From Janthinobacterium lividum (GTDB lineage Bacteria > Pseudomonadota > Gammaproteobacteria > Steroidobacterales > Steroidobacteraceae), in contig CALPVO020000063.1 in assembly GCA_943327025.2 (NCBI GenBank), forward strand, positions 1-9,982: a stretch of DNA of 9,982 bases. The letters run 5' to 3'. Below are positions 1 through 6,489 of this stretch, piece by piece. Every line of letters starts with the position of its first letter. The stretch's first letter is position 1. A program made the position numbers and the translations under genes. The notes beneath the pieces were generated by a model that worked only from the letters and a program-made list of their open reading frames with translations, made no database searches and was not told the DNA's origin.

Positions 1-1
1 C

Positions 2-694
2 CAACTCGCCCACGAGACGGAGTGCCCGGCGGTGAACCTGCTGCAGTTATCCACGCGGCGCGGTCTTTCCGCGGCACTCGCGCTGTCGCGCGCTTACCCG
101 CAGCTGGATGTGCGTCGGGAGGTGGACATTGCGCATCTTTGCCTCGACCAAGATGCACCGGTAGGGGCATTGGCCAAGGTGAATCCGCCTCTGCGCACGC
201 GCGAGGATGTCGAGGCCCTGTGGCAGGCGCTCATCGACGGGCAATTGCATTGGGTATCCAGCGCGCATACCTGCTGCCGACACGAGTTGAAGCTGGACCC
301 GCAGCGCCCGATGGATGTCCTTTCGGCACGAAGTGGATTTGGCTGCGCCGAATACCTGCTGCCGGCACTGGTCTCGGAAGGACGCCGCCGTGGCATGGAC
401 TGGGCGCGAATTGCCGAGGTGACCTCGTGGAACCCGGCACGGCGCTTTGGGTTGCATGCCAAGGGCGATTTGGCGCCGGGTTTCGATGCCGACATTGTGC
501 TGGTAGACCCGGACCGCAATTGGACCATCCATGGCGTCGACTCGGAGTCCACTCAGGGCTACACGCCGTTCGAAGGTCTCTCGATGACCGCGAAGGTGAT
601 CACCACTTTCCTGCGTGGACAGGTCGTCTGGGACAAGGGGCGGATCGTGGGTGCACCGCGCGGTCGGTTCTTGGCAAGGCCTTACAAAGGTTGA
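2..694 (+). CDS. Dihydroorotase/hydantoinase-like amidohydrolase, C-terminal part (5' end outside window)
   Basis: The frame is open from the first bases, so the N-terminal metal-binding part (HxH and the usual bridging Lys or Asp) is not visible. The visible part resembles the cyclic-amidohydrolase superfamily (dihydroorotase, allantoinase, hydantoinase). It has an LST-RRGL stretch near base 50, then KVNPPLRTREDVEALW, the usual substrate-loop region, and a C-terminal GDLAPGFDADIVLVDP segment typical of the composite beta-sandwich. Family members normally hydrolyse cyclic amide bonds such as those of dihydroorotate, allantoin or hydantoins. Two positions are unusual: the family His before the L/V-S-T is Gln (44-46), and the catalytic Asp of the SDH motif is Ala (SSAH, 263-265). 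The protein may therefore be non-catalytic, like the PyrC' partners of some aspartate transcarbamoylases, or have a different activity. Family call is good; substrate unknown. It ends with TGA and no clear terminator follows. Confidence 0.75.
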   Translation, partial: QLAHETECPAVNLLQLSTRRGLSAALALSRAYPQLDVRREVDIAHLCLDQDAPVGALAKVNPPLRTREDVEALWQALIDGQLHWVSSAHTCCRHELKLDPQRPMDVLSARSGFGCAEYLLPALVSEGRRRGMDWARIAEVTSWNPARRFGLHAKGDLAPGFDADIVLVDPDRNWTIHGVDSESTQGYTPFEGLSMTAKVITTFLRGQVVWDKGRIVGAPRGRFLARPYKG

Positions 695-858
695 GACCTT
701 GCTGGGCGTGCTTTGAATCGGCTCCGCAACACTCCACGAATGCTGCGTATTCGGGCAAAATGTTTTCCAATTGATTTATCCGGTTAGATTTTTCCAGTTC
801 GAATTATCAGGCAGCCCACCGTGTTGGCGCGCTGCTAGCCACTTCCAAGGAGCCGAAC

Positions 859-1341
859 ATGACGATTCAAGTTGGTGACCGTATCCCCGCAGGGAACTTC
901 ACGACCATGACCGCTGATGGCCCTGCCAAGCTCAGCACCGAGGAGCTGCTGGCCGGCAAGACCGTCGTCCTGGTGTCGGTGCCGGGCGCCTTCACGCCCA
1001 CCTGCAGCGCGCGCCACCTGCCGGGCTTTGTGGACCACATCGACGCCATCAAGGCGAAGGGTGTGGACACGGTGGCCTTCATGGCCGTGAACGACGTGTT
1101 TGTCATGAATGCTTGGGGCAAGGCGCAGCATGCTGATGGCAAGATCACCATGCTCGCCGATGGCAATGGCGAAGTGACCACCGCGCTGGGTCTTGAAATG
1201 GATGCCTCGGCTTGGGGCATGGGCAAGCGCGGTCAGCGCTTTGCGCTCGTCGTCAAGGATGGTGTGGTCACCCACGTCAATGTCGAGTCTGGCGGCGAAT
1301 TCCGCGTCAGCGCCGCTGACTACGTCCTCGGCCAACTGTAA
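859..1341 (+). CDS. Peroxiredoxin, Prx5 type (1-Cys, thiol-dependent peroxidase)
   Basis: This 160-residue protein is the size of stand-alone bacterial Prx5-family enzymes. The active-site segment PGAFTPTCSARHLPGF places the peroxidatic Cys at residue 49, with the conserved Thr (46) and Pro before it. No other Cys is present, so a resolving thiol must come from a partner such as glutathione, glutaredoxin or thioredoxin; no C-terminal glutaredoxin domain is fused. The later ALGLEMDASAWGMGKRGQRFA segment is also typical. The predicted role is cytoplasmic reduction of hydrogen peroxide and alkyl hydroperoxides. AAGGAG (847-852) lies 6 bases before the ATG and supports this start. The 164-base AT-rich gap before it should hold the promoter, but I found no convincing -35/-10 pair and no recognisable OxyR site. 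The gene is probably monocistronic because a terminator follows directly. Confidence 0.95.
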   Translation: MTIQVGDRIPAGNFTTMTADGPAKLSTEELLAGKTVVLVSVPGAFTPTCSARHLPGFVDHIDAIKAKGVDTVAFMAVNDVFVMNAWGKAQHADGKITMLADGNGEVTTALGLEMDASAWGMGKRGQRFALVVKDGVVTHVNVESGGEFRVSAADYVLGQL

Positions 1342-1357
1342 TTGCAGAGCTGAAGCC

Positions 1358-1385
1358 AAAAAGGGCGCCTCTTGGCGCCCTTTTT
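1358..1385 (+). terminator. Bidirectional rho-independent terminator between peroxiredoxin and etfA
   Basis: AAAAAGGGCGCC and GGCGCCCTTTTT pair perfectly around a 4-base TCTT loop. The stem core is GC-rich; a T tract follows on the plus strand (1381-1385), and the A tract (1358-1362) serves as the U tract for the minus strand. It lies 16 bases after the peroxiredoxin stop and 50 bases beyond the etfA stop on the other strand, so it can end both convergent units. Confidence 0.93.
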
Positions 1386-1389
1386 CTTT

Positions 1390-1410
1390 GGGGGGCAACA
1401 AGCGCCCCCC
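1390..1410. repeat. Second GC-rich hairpin beside the terminator
   Basis: GGGGGGC (1390-1396) can pair with GCCCCCC (1404-1410) across a 7-base loop. It sits between the etfA stop and the main terminator, so on the etfA transcript it would form first. Neither arm is followed directly by a T tract in its own sense, so it is probably a transcript-stabilising or pausing hairpin and not an independent terminator. The pairing is plain in the sequence; the function is inferred. Confidence 0.6.
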
Positions 1411-1435
1411 GCAATTGCCTGACCGCTCGCCGGGT

Positions 1436-2386
1436 TCAGCCCGCCTTGAGCGCGGCCTGCAGTTCCGGCACAGCCACAAACAAGTCGGCCACCAACGCGA
1501 TGTCTGCCACCTCGAAGATGGGAGCCTCTGGGTCCTTGTTGATAGCAACAATGGTCTTGGCGTCCTTGATACCCGTGAGGTGCTGAATGGCACCCGAGAT
1601 ACCAACGGCGAGGTACAGCTCTGGCGCAATGATCTTGCCCGTCTGTCCGACCTGCAGTTCGTTCGGGGCATAGCCCGCATCTACTGCAGCACGCGAAGCG
1701 CCCACGGCTGCGCCCATCTGATCAGCCAAACCGAAGACCAGGCTGAACTGTTCCTTGCTGCCCAGCGCGCGGCCACCAGACACGACCTTGGAGGCGCTTT
1801 GCAGGTCTGGACGGTCGCTCTTCGCCGACTGTACCCCAACGAAGCGAGTGTGCGAGGGCAGGGCGGCCGAGGTGGACACGGCTTCGATGGCAGCGCTGCC
1901 GCCAGTGGCAGCGGCTTCGAACGAAGCCGTACGCACGGTGACCACGACCTTCTGGTCGGCAGGAGACTCGACCGTGATGATGGCATTGCCGGCGTAGATG
2001 GGACGCTTGAAGGTGTGCGTGCCTTCGACGGACATGAGGTCCGAGACCTGGCCGACGCCCAGCAACGCAGCGACACGCGGCATGAGGTCCTTGCCGAAGC
2101 TGCTCGACGGGCCGAACACGTGGGTGTAACCCGCCGCAATCTCCACCACCTGCGGCGCCAGCACGGCAGCCATCAAGTGAGTGTTCTCGGCGCGGTTGGC
2201 CACCAACACCTTGGACACGCCGGCGAGTTCCGCTGCTGCCGCCGCGACGGCAGCGCCATCTGCTGCCAACACCAGGACATGAACTTCGGCGCCCGGCACG
2301 GTAGAGGCGGCCTTCACCGCGCGTGCCGTACCTGCATTCAGCTTGCTGCCGTCATGGTCGGCAACCACCAAAACCTTGCTGGACAT
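1436..2386 (-). CDS. etfA: Electron transfer flavoprotein subunit alpha
   Basis: EtfA binds the FAD of the heterodimeric electron transfer flavoprotein, which carries electrons from acyl-CoA and related dehydrogenases to ETF-ubiquinone oxidoreductase. At 316 residues it has the normal bacterial length. The N-terminal half (about 1-190) is the Rossmann-like ETF domain. The C-terminal FAD domain has SGGR (203-206), the VGASRAAVDAG stretch (228-238), QVGQTGK (245-251), GISGAIQHL (262-270) and NKDPEAPIFEVAD (283-295), all family hallmarks. The ATG overlaps the etfB stop by one base (ATGA on the minus strand), so the two genes are translationally coupled. Two hairpins, one a strong terminator, follow the gene. 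The His of AIQHL and the Arg of SGGR, which contact FAD in characterised ETFs, are both present, so a working flavoprotein is expected. Confidence 0.98.
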   Translation of the reverse strand: MSSKVLVVADHDGSKLNAGTARAVKAASTVPGAEVHVLVLAADGAAVAAAAAELAGVSKVLVANRAENTHLMAAVLAPQVVEIAAGYTHVFGPSSSFGKDLMPRVAALLGVGQVSDLMSVEGTHTFKRPIYAGNAIITVESPADQKVVVTVRTASFEAAATGGSAAIEAVSTSAALPSHTRFVGVQSAKSDRPDLQSASKVVSGGRALGSKEQFSLVFGLADQMGAAVGASRAAVDAGYAPNELQVGQTGKIIAPELYLAVGISGAIQHLTGIKDAKTIVAINKDPEAPIFEVADIALVADLFVAVPELQAALKAG

Positions 2387-3135
2387 CAGACGAGCCCCTT
2401 CTTCTTCAGCGCGTCAACGAGTTCCGCGACGTCCTTGACCACAATGCCCTTGCTGCGCGTTGCTGGCGCCGCGTAGTGCGTTGCCTTCAAGCGCTGCGTA
2501 GGAGCCACGCCGTAATCTGCAAACGACTTGATGTCGAGCGGCTTCTTCTTGGCCTTCATGATGTCCGGCAACTTCACATAGCGCGGTTCGTTCAGGCGCA
2601 AGTCGACGGTGATGACCGCCGGCAGGTCAACTTCGAGCGTCTCGAGGCCGGCATCCACTTCGCGCGTGACGCGCAGCATGTCGCCGATGATCTCGACCTT
2701 GGAAGCGAAGGTGGCCTGGGGACGATCCCACAGGGCCGCCAGCATCTGGCCAGTCTGGTTGGCATCGTCGTCGATGGCCTGCTTGCCCACGATGACCAAG
2801 CGGGCGTCTTCCGCCTTCGCCATGGCCGTGAACACCTGGGCAGCGGTCAACGGGTCCACGGCTTCATCGGATTTGACCAGCAAGGCGCGGTCCGCACCCA
2901 TCGCCAGCGCCGTGCGCAACTGCTGCTGGGTATCGTCCGTGCCGATAGAGATGGCTACCACCTCATCCGCTTCGCCACGCTCCTTGATGCGCAGGGCTTC
3001 TTCGAGAGCGATCTCGTCGAAGGGGTTGATGCTCATCTTCACGCCATCGAGCGCTACGCCCGTGCCGTCCGGCTTTACGCGTACGCGGACGGAATAGTCC
3101 ACTACGCGCTTAATGCCCACCAGGATCCTACGCAT
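2386..3135 (-). CDS. etfB: Electron transfer flavoprotein subunit beta
   Basis: EtfB holds the structural AMP of the ETF heterodimer and carries the loop that docks onto partner dehydrogenases. Of its 249 residues, the N-terminus ILVGIKRVVDY (4-14), the segment SINPFDEIALEEALR (35-49), GKQAIDDDANQTGQMLAALW (117-136) and the beta-subunit signature region 177-200 (DLRLNEPRY, then LPDIMKAKKKP) are all characteristic. The intact recognition loop places it with group I housekeeping ETFs rather than electron-bifurcating or FixAB forms. GAGGAGA (complement of 3141-3147) precedes the ATG at suitable spacing. It is the first gene of the etfB-etfA pair and is read from the promoter in the divergent gap. 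No dehydrogenase or ETF-ubiquinone oxidoreductase gene is next to it, so its partners are encoded elsewhere. Confidence 0.98.
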   Translation of the reverse strand: MRRILVGIKRVVDYSVRVRVKPDGTGVALDGVKMSINPFDEIALEEALRIKERGEADEVVAISIGTDDTQQQLRTALAMGADRALLVKSDEAVDPLTAAQVFTAMAKAEDARLVIVGKQAIDDDANQTGQMLAALWDRPQATFASKVEIIGDMLRVTREVDAGLETLEVDLPAVITVDLRLNEPRYVKLPDIMKAKKKPLDIKSFADYGVAPTQRLKATHYAAPATRSKGIVVKDVAELVDALKKKGLV

Positions 3136-3206
3136 TCGGTTCTCCTCAACAGGGCCACGAAGCGGGGCTCGGGCACTGGTGTCTACAAATGGTTTTTGCG
3201 CTGCGA

Positions 3207-3236
3207 AAAATAGGCTATTTGCACCCTTAAAGTCAA
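3207..3236 (-). promoter_or_regulatory. Sigma70-like promoter of etfBA
   Basis: On the minus strand TTGACT (complement of 3231-3236) and TATTTT (complement of 3207-3212) are separated by 18 bases, matching the -35 at 5 of 6 and the -10 at 4 of 6 positions. The expected start near 3200 gives a leader of about 65 bases before the etfB ATG. The local sequence is clearly more AT-rich than the flanking genes. Confidence 0.65.
3208..3220. promoter_or_regulatory. Palindrome AAATAG-N-CTATTT over the etfBA -10
   Basis: This is a perfect 6+6 inverted repeat with one central base that covers the -10 of the etfBA promoter. Position and symmetry fit a repressor operator, but I do not recognise a specific regulator motif, and short AT-rich palindromes also occur by chance. 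Confidence 0.35.
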
Positions 3237-3256
3237 TTCATCAGGGCGTCCTATTC

Positions 3257-3284
3257 TTGCCATTTCGCGACCGGCAATGATAGT
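3257..3284 (+). promoter_or_regulatory. Candidate promoter of the ABC transporter operon
   Basis: TTGCCA (3257-3262) and GATAGT (3279-3284) are 16 bases apart and match the sigma70 consensus at 5 of 6 and 4 of 6 positions. They lie in the divergent gap with etfB and would start transcription around 3291, about 18 bases before the first ATG at 3309. No good ribosome binding site lies between, so the leader would be very short. Confidence 0.4.
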
Positions 3285-3308
3285 TTCGGAACGCGCCAGC
3301 GCATTTTG

Positions 3309-3450
3309 ATGAAGCAGGCGCCAAACAGGGAGAAATCTCGTCGCTGGAAACACCGCGCGGCAGGGTTCAGGGGGGCTGGCCGCTTGGGTAGTTTGGCGGC
3401 TGGCAGCCATTCCTTTTACCGCGTTTGCGGCCTGCGGTCTGTGCTTCCTG
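3309..3450 (+). other. Probable N-terminal coding region of the first permease, with a one-base frame break at a G6 run
   Basis: The permease frame stays open upstream of its first conventional start codon (TTG, 3451) to stops at 3307-3312. From about 3376 it encodes the first transmembrane helix expected for DppB-like permeases (AAWVVWRLAAIPF, then FLLLHLIPGSPF). No ATG, GTG or TTG exists in that frame between 3313 and 3450; only CTG (3376, 3400) and ATT (3409) could serve. A different frame starts at ATG 3309 and encodes a basic leader (MKQAPNREKSRRWKHRAAGF). It would join the permease frame exactly if the six-G run at 3370-3375 had five Gs. Explanations are a sequencing error, a real frameshift or slippage, or a CTG start. 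Confidence 0.6.
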
Positions 3451-4305
3451 TTGCTGCATCTCATCCCCGGCAGCCCCTTCGCTACCGAGCAACTGACGGA
3501 CCCGCTGGCGCAGAAACATCTCGCCGAGGCCTACGGGCTCGACCAACCGTGGTGGGTACAGTGGGGCGAGTGGGCCCAGCAAGCCCTGAGTGGCTCCTTC
3601 GGCTTCTCTTTTCAGCGCCGCGACCTTCCGGTGGCCTCCCTATTGGCACAGGCTTGGCCGACCAGCCTTTTGCTAGGCCTGCTGGCCTTGCTCGTGGGCA
3701 GCGTAGTAGCGCTCCCTAGCGCCATCGGCGTCGTTCGCAACCCCCAAACGCGTGTATCCGTTGGCCTCAGCCTCTTCATGGACAGTTTGCTGTGCGTGCC
3801 AACCTTCGTATCTGCGCCACTGTTACTGCTGCTGGTTGCCAGCAACCCCTGGGGCCTCATCGCCGGCCCCACGGCTGGTCGGGTCGTGGAGTACGGGTTG
3901 GCGGTGCTGGCCCTGGCGCTGCCAGTCAGTGCCGTAGTCTTCCGTTGGACTTGTGTCGCGCTACGGGGCGCCGTGGGGGCTCCTTGGTGGCCTGCCGTGG
4001 CGGCGCGGCATTTGCCGGAGCAACGTCGATGGTGGCGCTATGCGCTCGGGTCTTGCGTTCCCGAACTCACGGGTTGTTTGACTCCGCTGGCCGGGGACGT
4101 GCTGACCGGTGCTATGGCGGTAGAAACCGTATTTGCCTTGCCAGGTCTCGGGCAGTTGCTCGCCAGCGCGGCACGGCACCGAGATACCCCGGTACTGCTG
4201 GGCGCGATCGTCTGCGTCGTTGTCACCGTCATGGCGGTCCAGTTGCTTGCGGACGTTCTGTCAGTCGTCAGCGCGCGTCGGCGGGGCGTGGAGAGCGCCA
4301 CGTGA
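3451..4305 (+). CDS. ABC transporter permease, DppB/OppB-like
   Basis: This is one of two membrane subunits of a peptide/nickel-type importer. The start given is the first conventional codon in frame (TTG). It is almost certainly too far downstream, because it cuts the first transmembrane helix and the family-typical LLLHLIPGSP. The body is clear: AYGLDQPWWVQWGEW (about 27-41) and the GSFGFSF segment follow the first loop, then hydrophobic segments at about 71-96, 107-130 and 146-168. The cytoplasmic EAA loop that contacts the ATPase is near 181-215, ending in the canonical VETVFALPGLGQLL (224-237), with a last helix at about 248-272. The stop overlaps the next permease by four bases (GTGA), so translation is coupled. 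The substrate cannot be told from sequence; peptides are the commonest for this family, but nickel or other solutes are possible. Confidence 0.85.
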   Translation: MLHLIPGSPFATEQLTDPLAQKHLAEAYGLDQPWWVQWGEWAQQALSGSFGFSFQRRDLPVASLLAQAWPTSLLLGLLALLVGSVVALPSAIGVVRNPQTRVSVGLSLFMDSLLCVPTFVSAPLLLLLVASNPWGLIAGPTAGRVVEYGLAVLALALPVSAVVFRWTCVALRGAVGAPWWPAVAARHLPEQRRWWRYALGSCVPELTGCLTPLAGDVLTGAMAVETVFALPGLGQLLASAARHRDTPVLLGAIVCVVVTVMAVQLLADVLSVVSARRRGVESAT

Positions 4306-5066
4306 CCCGAATGCTGGCGCTGTTACTGGTGGTGCTGGCCGTGGTGGGCCCCTTCGGCTCTAGCGGTGACGGTTATGCGGTGGACTGGCGAGCACTGAAC
4401 AGCGCTCACGGGACAATCCACGGTTTAGGCGGCGGTCATTGGCTGGGGACAGACGAGCTCGGGCGCGACCTTTGGGTTCGCCTGTGCCTCGGGCTGCGCG
4501 GCTCCATTGCAGTCGGCGTGCTTTCCCTTCTGGTAGCAGCGGTCCTCGGCACGGGTCTCGGGGCGGTGATGGGAGCCGTGCGCGGGGTCTCGAGCGCCCT
4601 CGTTACCCGTACCGCCGATATCCTGGCTGCCCTCCCAGTGACCTTGCTGGCGCTCGTGGTCATCTCCACCAGTGGCCGTGGCCTGTGGCCAGTGGCCATG
4701 ACGCTGGGGGTCTTGGGAGCGGTGCCGGTTGCCCGTGCCGTCCGGATTGCGCTTCTGGCCGCGAGTAACGCGCCAGCGCTTGGGGTAGCACGCATCCATG
4801 GGGCCGGGTGGGGGGAGATCGCACGGTGGACGTACGCGCCGGCGGCAGGCGGTGCCTGCGCAACCGCCTGTGGCTTGTTACTCCCGCAATTGCTCGTCGC
4901 TGAAGGCGTGCTGGGCTTTCTGGGTCTTTCGCTACCGGAGCCGGGCATCACCCTCGGCAGTCTGCTCGCCGAGGGCTCGGGGCGGTTGTCGCACGCGCCT
5001 TTGGCTGTGGCGTTTCCCGCGGGCGCGGTTTTCTTGCTGCTGCTGGCGACACGGAGCAAACCGTAG
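4302..5066 (+). CDS. ABC transporter permease, DppC/OppC-like
   Basis: This is the second permease of the importer. The GTG start at 4302 overlaps the preceding stop (GTGA) and has GGAG (4290-4293) eight bases before it; ATG 4311 is an alternative. The first helix is MLALLLVVLAVVGPFG (4-19). The family hallmark GTDELGRDLWVRLCLGLRGS (49-68) is followed by transmembrane segments at about 69-92, 106-122, 128-152 and 186-205. The EAA loop near 156-180 leads into EGVLGFLGLSLPEPGITLGS (201-220), and a final helix ends the protein. At 254 residues it is shorter than the usual 280-300, mainly because the region around the first helix is brief. The frame also stays open upstream inside the first permease, but that stretch is out of frame with a clear membrane protein and is not coding. 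The ATPase gene begins two bases after the stop. Confidence 0.92.
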   Translation: MTRMLALLLVVLAVVGPFGSSGDGYAVDWRALNSAHGTIHGLGGGHWLGTDELGRDLWVRLCLGLRGSIAVGVLSLLVAAVLGTGLGAVMGAVRGVSSALVTRTADILAALPVTLLALVVISTSGRGLWPVAMTLGVLGAVPVARAVRIALLAASNAPALGVARIHGAGWGEIARWTYAPAAGGACATACGLLLPQLLVAEGVLGFLGLSLPEPGITLGSLLAEGSGRLSHAPLAVAFPAGAVFLLLLATRSKP

Positions 5067-5068
5067 CC

Positions 5069-6481
5069 GTGCTCCCGCTGCTGGAATGGCGCGAGTTAGG
5101 CGTTCGTCCGCGGGGTGAGGAGGGCGCGCCGCCCATTGTCAGTGGCTTGAATCTAGAGCTGCACAGGGGCGAGTGCGTGGCGCTGACGGGGCGCTCCGGC
5201 TGCGGCAAGACCAGTGCCGCTCTTGCTCCGTTTGGACTGCTGCCCTGGCGGCTGGAATCGACCGGCGTCGCTCGGTTCGCCGGAAACCCTGCCGGGGACC
5301 CCATCGCCCACGCCGGCAGTGGGCGGGTGGCTTTTGTCTTTCAGGAGCCCGCCAATAACTTCGCTCCGCACTTGAATATAAAATCGCAACTAATTGATTT
5401 AAATAATAATATTAGCGAACTCATTATCCATCAATGGTGCCACGAGCTGGGCCTAGTGGACAGTGAGCGGCTGCTTCGCCAGTACCCGAACCAGTGCTCT
5501 GGCGGTGAACTGCAGCGTTTGGCACTGGTCGCGGCGCTAGCCCAAGAACCCGCCTTGCTGGTAGCCGACGAGCCAACCGCTGCACTGGATTCCGCCAGTC
5601 GCGACGCTTGGTGTCAGTTGGTTCGCCAGTGCTGCGTGCGCGGTCTGGCGGTGCTGCTGGTCACCCACGACCCAGCGGTGCTTGCGGCCGTCGCCCACCG
5701 CCAAATCCCGGTAGGCGATGCGCAGACGTCGGACGCACTTCCCCAGCACGGCGTTACCGAGCGCGCCGTCTCTGCCCGGGAATTGCTGCTCGCGGTGCAA
5801 CTGGAGCACCCCCGCGTGGCGCCGTCGTCAGCACAGGGCGAGGGCCGTGGCCTCTGTCTCGGAGTCGGGCAATCGCTTTGCATCACCGGACCCTCCGGTG
5901 CCGGTAAGTCGAGCTTTCTACGGCTGGCGTTGGGCCTGCCAAGCCCGTGGGCAGGTGAGGTGACGTGGCGCGGACAGCGCCTGCAACCGTGGCCCCACAC
6001 TTCGCGCCAGCAGATCGCTGGTGCCATGGGCGCTGTACTGCAGGAAGCGCGGGACAGCCTGAATCCGCACCGGTTGGTTCTTGACGCGGTGAGCGCCGGT
6101 TTCAGGCGGAGCGGAGATACCTGGCGAGTGTCCCGACAACATGCGGCGGAGGAATTGTCCGCTTTGGGGGTACCTGCGGACTGTTGGTCTCGAACACCGG
6201 CTGCACTCTCGGTCGGTCAGGCGCAACGGGTAGCGCTGGCGCAGGCCCTCGTGCAGGCCCGGGTTCAGGCACGGGCCGGCAACCCTTCGCTGTTGGTTCT
6301 GGATGAGCCGACCAGCGCTCAGGACCTCGATCACCGCCAACGGGTCGCCGACCGACTCTTGAAGGCGCAACACCAGCATGGTGCGGCGCTCCTCATCGCT
6401 AGCCATGACCCCGGACTGGTGGGATTGCTGGGCTGTACAACGCTGCCAGTAATCCCCGCTGGTGCGGTCCCCAAGGGCTGA
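5069..6481 (+). CDS. Double-NBD ABC importer ATPase (fused DppD/DppF or YejF type)
   Basis: Two nucleotide-binding domains are fused in one 470-residue chain, supplying both ATPases of the importer. NBD1 has Walker A GRSGCGKT (41-48), Q-loop FVFQEP (Gln92), signature CSGGE (143-147), Walker B LLVADE (163-168) and switch His200. NBD2 has Walker A GPSGAGKS (274-281), a Q-loop followed by DSLNP (329-333), signature LSVGQ (380-384), Walker B LLVLDE (408-413) and switch His446. Both Walker B glutamates are present, so both sites look competent despite Val in the second signature; LSVGQ also occurs in active ABCC proteins. No C-terminal OppD/F oligopeptide domain follows. The GTG start is two bases after the second permease, with GGAG at 5052-5055. 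Bases 5374-5437 (residues about 102-123, between Q-loop and signature) are strikingly AT-rich within an otherwise GC-rich gene. No binding-protein gene adjoins. Confidence 0.93.
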   Translation: MLPLLEWRELGVRPRGEEGAPPIVSGLNLELHRGECVALTGRSGCGKTSAALAPFGLLPWRLESTGVARFAGNPAGDPIAHAGSGRVAFVFQEPANNFAPHLNIKSQLIDLNNNISELIIHQWCHELGLVDSERLLRQYPNQCSGGELQRLALVAALAQEPALLVADEPTAALDSASRDAWCQLVRQCCVRGLAVLLVTHDPAVLAAVAHRQIPVGDAQTSDALPQHGVTERAVSARELLLAVQLEHPRVAPSSAQGEGRGLCLGVGQSLCITGPSGAGKSSFLRLALGLPSPWAGEVTWRGQRLQPWPHTSRQQIAGAMGAVLQEARDSLNPHRLVLDAVSAGFRRSGDTWRVSRQHAAEELSALGVPADCWSRTPAALSVGQAQRVALAQALVQARVQARAGNPSLLVLDEPTSAQDLDHRQRVADRLLKAQHQHGAALLIASHDPGLVGLLGCTTLPVIPAGAVPKG

Positions 6482-6489
6482 CTCCGGTC

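Noticed and set aside
737..753. Hairpin CGAATGC/GTATTCG after the amidohydrolase gene, considered as a terminator
   Set aside because: The stem is short with a G-T pair, and no T tract follows directly.
22..774. A 250-codon open frame overlapping the amidohydrolase in another frame
   Set aside because: It shows no family features and is Arg/Gly/Pro-rich; the amidohydrolase frame has clear conserved motifs over the same bases.
1193..2476. A 427-codon open frame on the plus strand opposite etfA
   Set aside because: It runs antisense through a canonical etfA gene, resembles no family, and is a typical codon-bias shadow in GC-rich DNA.
3184..3200. CAAATGGTTTTTG upstream of etfB, considered as a PsrA-like fatty-acid regulator site
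   Set aside because: It departs from the remembered G/CAAAC-N(2-4)-GTTTG/C motif on both arms, so the match is too weak to claim.
3370..3375. The G6 run as a phase-variation tract
   Set aside because: Six bases is short for contingency loci, and a sequencing error or simple frameshift is at least as likely. It is kept only as a possibility in the frame-break finding.
3792..4301. Upstream extension of the second permease's open frame inside the first permease
   Set aside because: The first permease frame shows clear transmembrane and EAA motifs here, while the extension is Arg/Gly-rich and unlike DppC. GTG 4302 with an RBS is the natural start.
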